Position numbers and translations under genes: made by a program
Source: Pseudomonadales bacterium
GTDB lineage: Bacteria > Pseudomonadota > Gammaproteobacteria > Pseudomonadales > Azotimanducaceae
Assembly (NCBI GenBank): GCA_029251375.1
Contig: JAQXDL010000025.1
Span: forward strand, 1-45,248
Reading direction: 5' to 3'
Length of the DNA: 45,248 bases
The notes under the pieces: model-generated
Seen by the model: only the letters and a program-made list of their open reading frames with translations
What the model was told of the DNA's origin: nothing
Databases searched by the model: none
Part shown: one piece after another, positions 43,016-45,248 of the stretch
Position numbering within the stretch: the first letter of the stretch is position 1
Layout: each line of letters begins with the position of its first letter

Positions 43016-44425
43016 ATGAGCCACACTAGACCTGAAAAGAATCCTATCTATTGGTTTTATGGTTCAGCGTCAGTCTCCTTCGGCATCAAGAACAATGCTT
43101 TCAGCTATTTACTTCTGATCTATTCAACTCAGGTCCTTGGCATCCCTGGCTATCTTGCAGCCCTTGCACTCGCGGTTGCTATGGCCTGGGATGCAGTTTC
43201 TGATTTATTTCTTGGGCACTGGTCAGATAAAACCCAATCTCGTTTGGGACGGCGGCACCCTTTTATGTACGCCGGGTTCATCATGCTACCTCTTTCCTTT
43301 TACGCATTGTTCAATCCCGTGATCGAACTGACTGATGTGAATAGCTGGGGTTACCTGCTAATAACGGCAATCTTGATTCGAACCGCCGTCACACTGGTTG
43401 AAGTCCCCTCTGTCGCGTTGTTACCCGATTTGGTAAAGGACTATGATGAAAGAAATAAATGGCTAGTGCTGCGTCATGCTTTTGCTTGGTACGGCGGCAA
43501 TGGTATTCACGTCATTAACATGGCCTTCTGGGTCGGCGCTTTTGGTGTCGCGTCGCAGGCTGGTTATTCTATCTACGGTATTGTCGGCGCGTTGATCATT
43601 GCCGCCAGCATTCTCATATCGTCGCTCGGCACCCAAAAAGTTGCGTCGGCAATGCCACAACCATCGGAGCCTTTTCGGTTCAAAGAAATCTGGTACGAGA
43701 TAAAACAGATCGCACAATCGGTGAGGAACGCTAATTTTTTCTGGTTGTTTGTTTACTCTCTTATTGTCGGTGCCGCAGGAGGAATGTCTACAGCACTGTA
43801 CTTGTATAACGTCACCTACTTCTTCGCGTTTACCGGACCACAAATTGCCATCACAGGCGTGTTTGTTTTTGCATCACCCACCGTTGCCTATTTCTTAGCA
43901 CCGGCACTGGGCAGCAGACTCGGTAAGAAGCGAGCAGCTGTCGTTGCCCTGCTTGGCGCTATCTTTCTGTATCCTATTCCTTACCTGTTGACTTTGGCTG
44001 GTTACTGGCCAGAGTCTGGTAGTTGGAATAGTTTGATTATGTACTCCTTCTTTGTCATGACTGAGGTGATTGGATTTATTGTCGGCGGAGTGATGTTGGA
44101 TTCTATGATGGCGGACGTCGTAGAAGACAGCGAAGTCCAAACAAGCAGACGATCCGAAGGGCTATTCTACGCCGCGAGGAGTTTTGCGAGTAAAGCCGTA
44201 AGCGCGCTCGGCATTATACTTGCGGGTTCTATCGTATCTTTGGTTGGAATGGATGGCATCAAGAGTGTAGAGGATATGACAGATGTCATGCGCGGCAATC
44301 TCGCGAGCTTCTTTCTGCCGGCATACTGCGGGCTGTATTTCTTTGCGATCTATTTGATTTCAAAGTACAAGATTGATCGAGAACAGCACAAGACGAACTT
44401 GGAAACATTGGCTCAGAAACAATAA
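43016..44425 (+). CDS. GPH-family sugar/cation symporter (MFS)
   Basis: A 469-aa transporter of the glycoside-pentoside-hexuronide:cation symporter family (MelB-like). About 12 hydrophobic segments are visible. The family motif AWDAVSDLFLGHWSDKTQSRLGRRHPFMY is near residues 57-85 (D-x-x-x-D then GRRHPF), and VEVPSVALLPDLVKDYDERN follows in the middle. The C-terminal LISKYKIDREQ ends in a charged tail. Substrates of this family are mostly glycosides, but many members in such bacteria have no known substrate. It is divergent from the zinc-receptor pair. No strong SD precedes the ATG. Confidence 0.9.
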   Translation: MSHTRPEKNPIYWFYGSASVSFGIKNNAFSYLLLIYSTQVLGIPGYLAALALAVAMAWDAVSDLFLGHWSDKTQSRLGRRHPFMYAGFIMLPLSFYALFNPVIELTDVNSWGYLLITAILIRTAVTLVEVPSVALLPDLVKDYDERNKWLVLRHAFAWYGGNGIHVINMAFWVGAFGVASQAGYSIYGIVGALIIAASILISSLGTQKVASAMPQPSEPFRFKEIWYEIKQIAQSVRNANFFWLFVYSLIVGAAGGMSTALYLYNVTYFFAFTGPQIAITGVFVFASPTVAYFLAPALGSRLGKKRAAVVALLGAIFLYPIPYLLTLAGYWPESGSWNSLIMYSFFVMTEVIGFIVGGVMLDSMMADVVEDSEVQTSRRSEGLFYAARSFASKAVSALGIILAGSIVSLVGMDGIKSVEDMTDVMRGNLASFFLPAYCGLYFFAIYLISKYKIDREQHKTNLETLAQKQ

Positions 44426-44435
44426 TTAGGACTTT

Positions 44436-44472
44436 GGGTCAGAGTAAAAGACTATAAACTTACCCCGACCCC
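44436..44472. repeat. REP-like inverted repeat, locus C
   Basis: GGGTCAGAGTAA (44436-44447) and TTACCCCGACCCC (44460-44472) pair with two mismatches (A/G versus G/A changes) around a 12-nt centre. The left core matches locus A and the right matches locus B. It lies just after the GPH symporter stop and may serve as a terminator-like structure. Confidence 0.65.
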
Positions 44473-44551
44473 TTTACTCAATCACTCTCCGTGTAGATCA
44501 CTTATACTGTCGAGACTCAGCGAACTAAATTTTATTATCACATTTACCAAC

Positions 44552-44890
44552 TCAGTGCTTTTTCTTTTTTTCTAAATACAGAAAACTGATTTTGTCGTCT
44601 GCGCTGTAAACACTTAACTGACCTCCTGTAGCGACAGAAATATCTTGGGTTGCAACCAACGCCCCTTTGTTTGGACGTTTAAATAAATTTTTACCAACTT
44701 TAGCTATTGATTCCAATTCGCTAGCAGATATATCGAATTTTAAATCACCTAGGTTAAACAACCTTCTTTCATAAATATTTTCCTTTGCTAAATGAGCCAA
44801 TAATACTTCTATATCCTTATAGGAAGGGGCTATATTGAAATTGACAAACGTGATACCTGATTCAATTTCAATAGTATATTTTTCAACCAT
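44552..44890 (-). CDS. Small STAS/SpoIIAA-like protein of unknown function
   Basis: A 112-aa protein starting MVEKYTIEIE (an ATG six codons earlier, at 44908, lacks an SD). Strands and helices alternate: IEIESGITFVNFNIAPSY, DIEVLLAHLAKENIYERRLFNLGDLKFD, and RPNKGALVATQDISVATGGQL. The layout resembles the STAS/SpoIIAA-like fold found in small unnamed proteins. The end (SADDKISFLYLEKKKKH) aligns with the truncated gene upstream (ATNDDV- and FSSEEEARSW-type end). It ends with a Lys-rich tail. The function is unknown. Confidence 0.6.
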   Translation of the reverse strand: MVEKYTIEIESGITFVNFNIAPSYKDIEVLLAHLAKENIYERRLFNLGDLKFDISASELESIAKVGKNLFKRPNKGALVATQDISVATGGQLSVYSADDKISFLYLEKKKKH

Positions 44891-45104
44891 ATGTTTCTCT
44901 ACAAACATCGATCAGCAAACTGGGCACAGAAGATAGCTGTGATCAGAACAGGACTCATACCTAAATCGCAGAACGTCGTTGGCGCGACAAAAGAAATTGC
45001 CTTCAACTGCTTCGCTCGCACTTAAAAAACTAGAGAACCCTGTTATTTTCTTTCTGACGGTTAACTATTCTGGCAAAGAGGTTTACGGCTAAGACGCTAA
45101 CTCT

Positions 45105-45248
45105 CTATTGGACGTCGTCATTAGTTGCTAGTACGACGCTTGACCATGACCTTGCTTCTTCTTCAGAGCTGAAGAACTTTGCCTCAAAATCCTGACCGCC
45201 TGCAATTTCGAAATAAACCTTAAAAAGATTAATTAAACCTTTAACAAT
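45105..45248 (-). CDS. Partial gene at the window end, STAS-like paralog
   Basis: The last 47 codons of a minus-strand gene whose start is outside the window. The visible part reads KVYFEIAGGQDFEAKFFSSE followed by EEARSW and VVLATNDDVQ, a C-terminal strand and helix with the (S/D)xEEAxxW pattern common to STAS/SpoIIAA-like proteins. It is upstream of the similar small protein, so the two may be a tandem pair. Stop TAG at 45105-45107. Confidence 0.6.
   Translation of the reverse strand: MVKGLINLFKVYFEIAGGQDFEAKFFSSEEEARSWSSVVLATNDDVQ

Overview
The window looks like a piece of chromosome from a heterotrophic, probably marine or aquatic gammaproteobacterium. This is an inference from gene content: a CbpA/CbpM pair, a DUF3081-like gene, an MtfA-type peptidase, a ZnuD-like TonB receptor with His/Asp-rich loops, and many oxidative catabolic genes. 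Base composition is moderate by eye. I see no rRNA, tRNA, CRISPR array, phage module or intact transposase.

Left part (1-9974): an enolase-superfamily gene close to mandelate racemase, divergent from a short-chain dehydrogenase (SDR); a renalase-like flavoprotein coupled to a DUF3081-like gene; a DCC-family thiol oxidoreductase; a zinc-ribbon/Smr-like protein; the cbpA-cbpM operon; a DUF599 membrane protein; a second SDR; a SRPBCC protein; a sulfotransferase; and a TetR regulator.

10028-16294: the TetR gene faces a three-gene operon (metal-dependent amidohydrolase, Rieske non-heme oxygenase, 2-oxoglutarate/IPNS-like oxygenase) across a perfect 9+3+9 palindrome, a probable operator. A 312-bp MITE-like element with 20-bp terminal inverted repeats separates this operon from an MtfA-type metallopeptidase carrying a C-terminal SEC-C motif. 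A patatin-like lipase follows.

16577-27925: an acetolactate-synthase-like ThDP enzyme followed by an aldehyde dehydrogenase; a DUF3604 gene interrupted by two in-frame TAA codons, divergent from a second TetR gene; a PlsC-type acyltransferase; a nested palindromic element; a nitroreductase; a spinster-type MFS transporter; and an enoyl-CoA hydratase/isomerase.

27991-32590 is a decaying accessory region on one strand: ten tandem CTGTTT hexamers, a frameshifted GNAT gene, an orphan membrane-anchored protein, a DUF2130 coiled-coil/nuclease-like protein, a 68-aa protein, a methyltransferase broken at a nine-base homopolymer, and the tail of an amidohydrolase. Several gaps hold attC-sized imperfect palindromes, so a relic integron-cassette-like array is possible but unproven.

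33002-45248: a secreted orphan protein and an HtaA-domain protein; a Baeyer-Villiger-type monooxygenase, SDR and amidohydrolase operon (ketone or lactone catabolism); a gap with a hairpin element, also present near 30.85 kb, whose stem bases covary between copies, followed by a 16-codon ORF and a second strong hairpin; a glutathione transferase; the ZnuD-like receptor with a small His-containing exported partner; a GPH-family symporter; and two adjacent STAS/SpoIIAA-like small proteins, the last cut by the window end.

The most interesting unexplained signals are the covarying hairpin pair, the nested palindrome at 23903-24019, the dispersed GGGTC(A/G)G(A/G)GTAA inverted-repeat family, and the TetR operator with its oxygenase operon.
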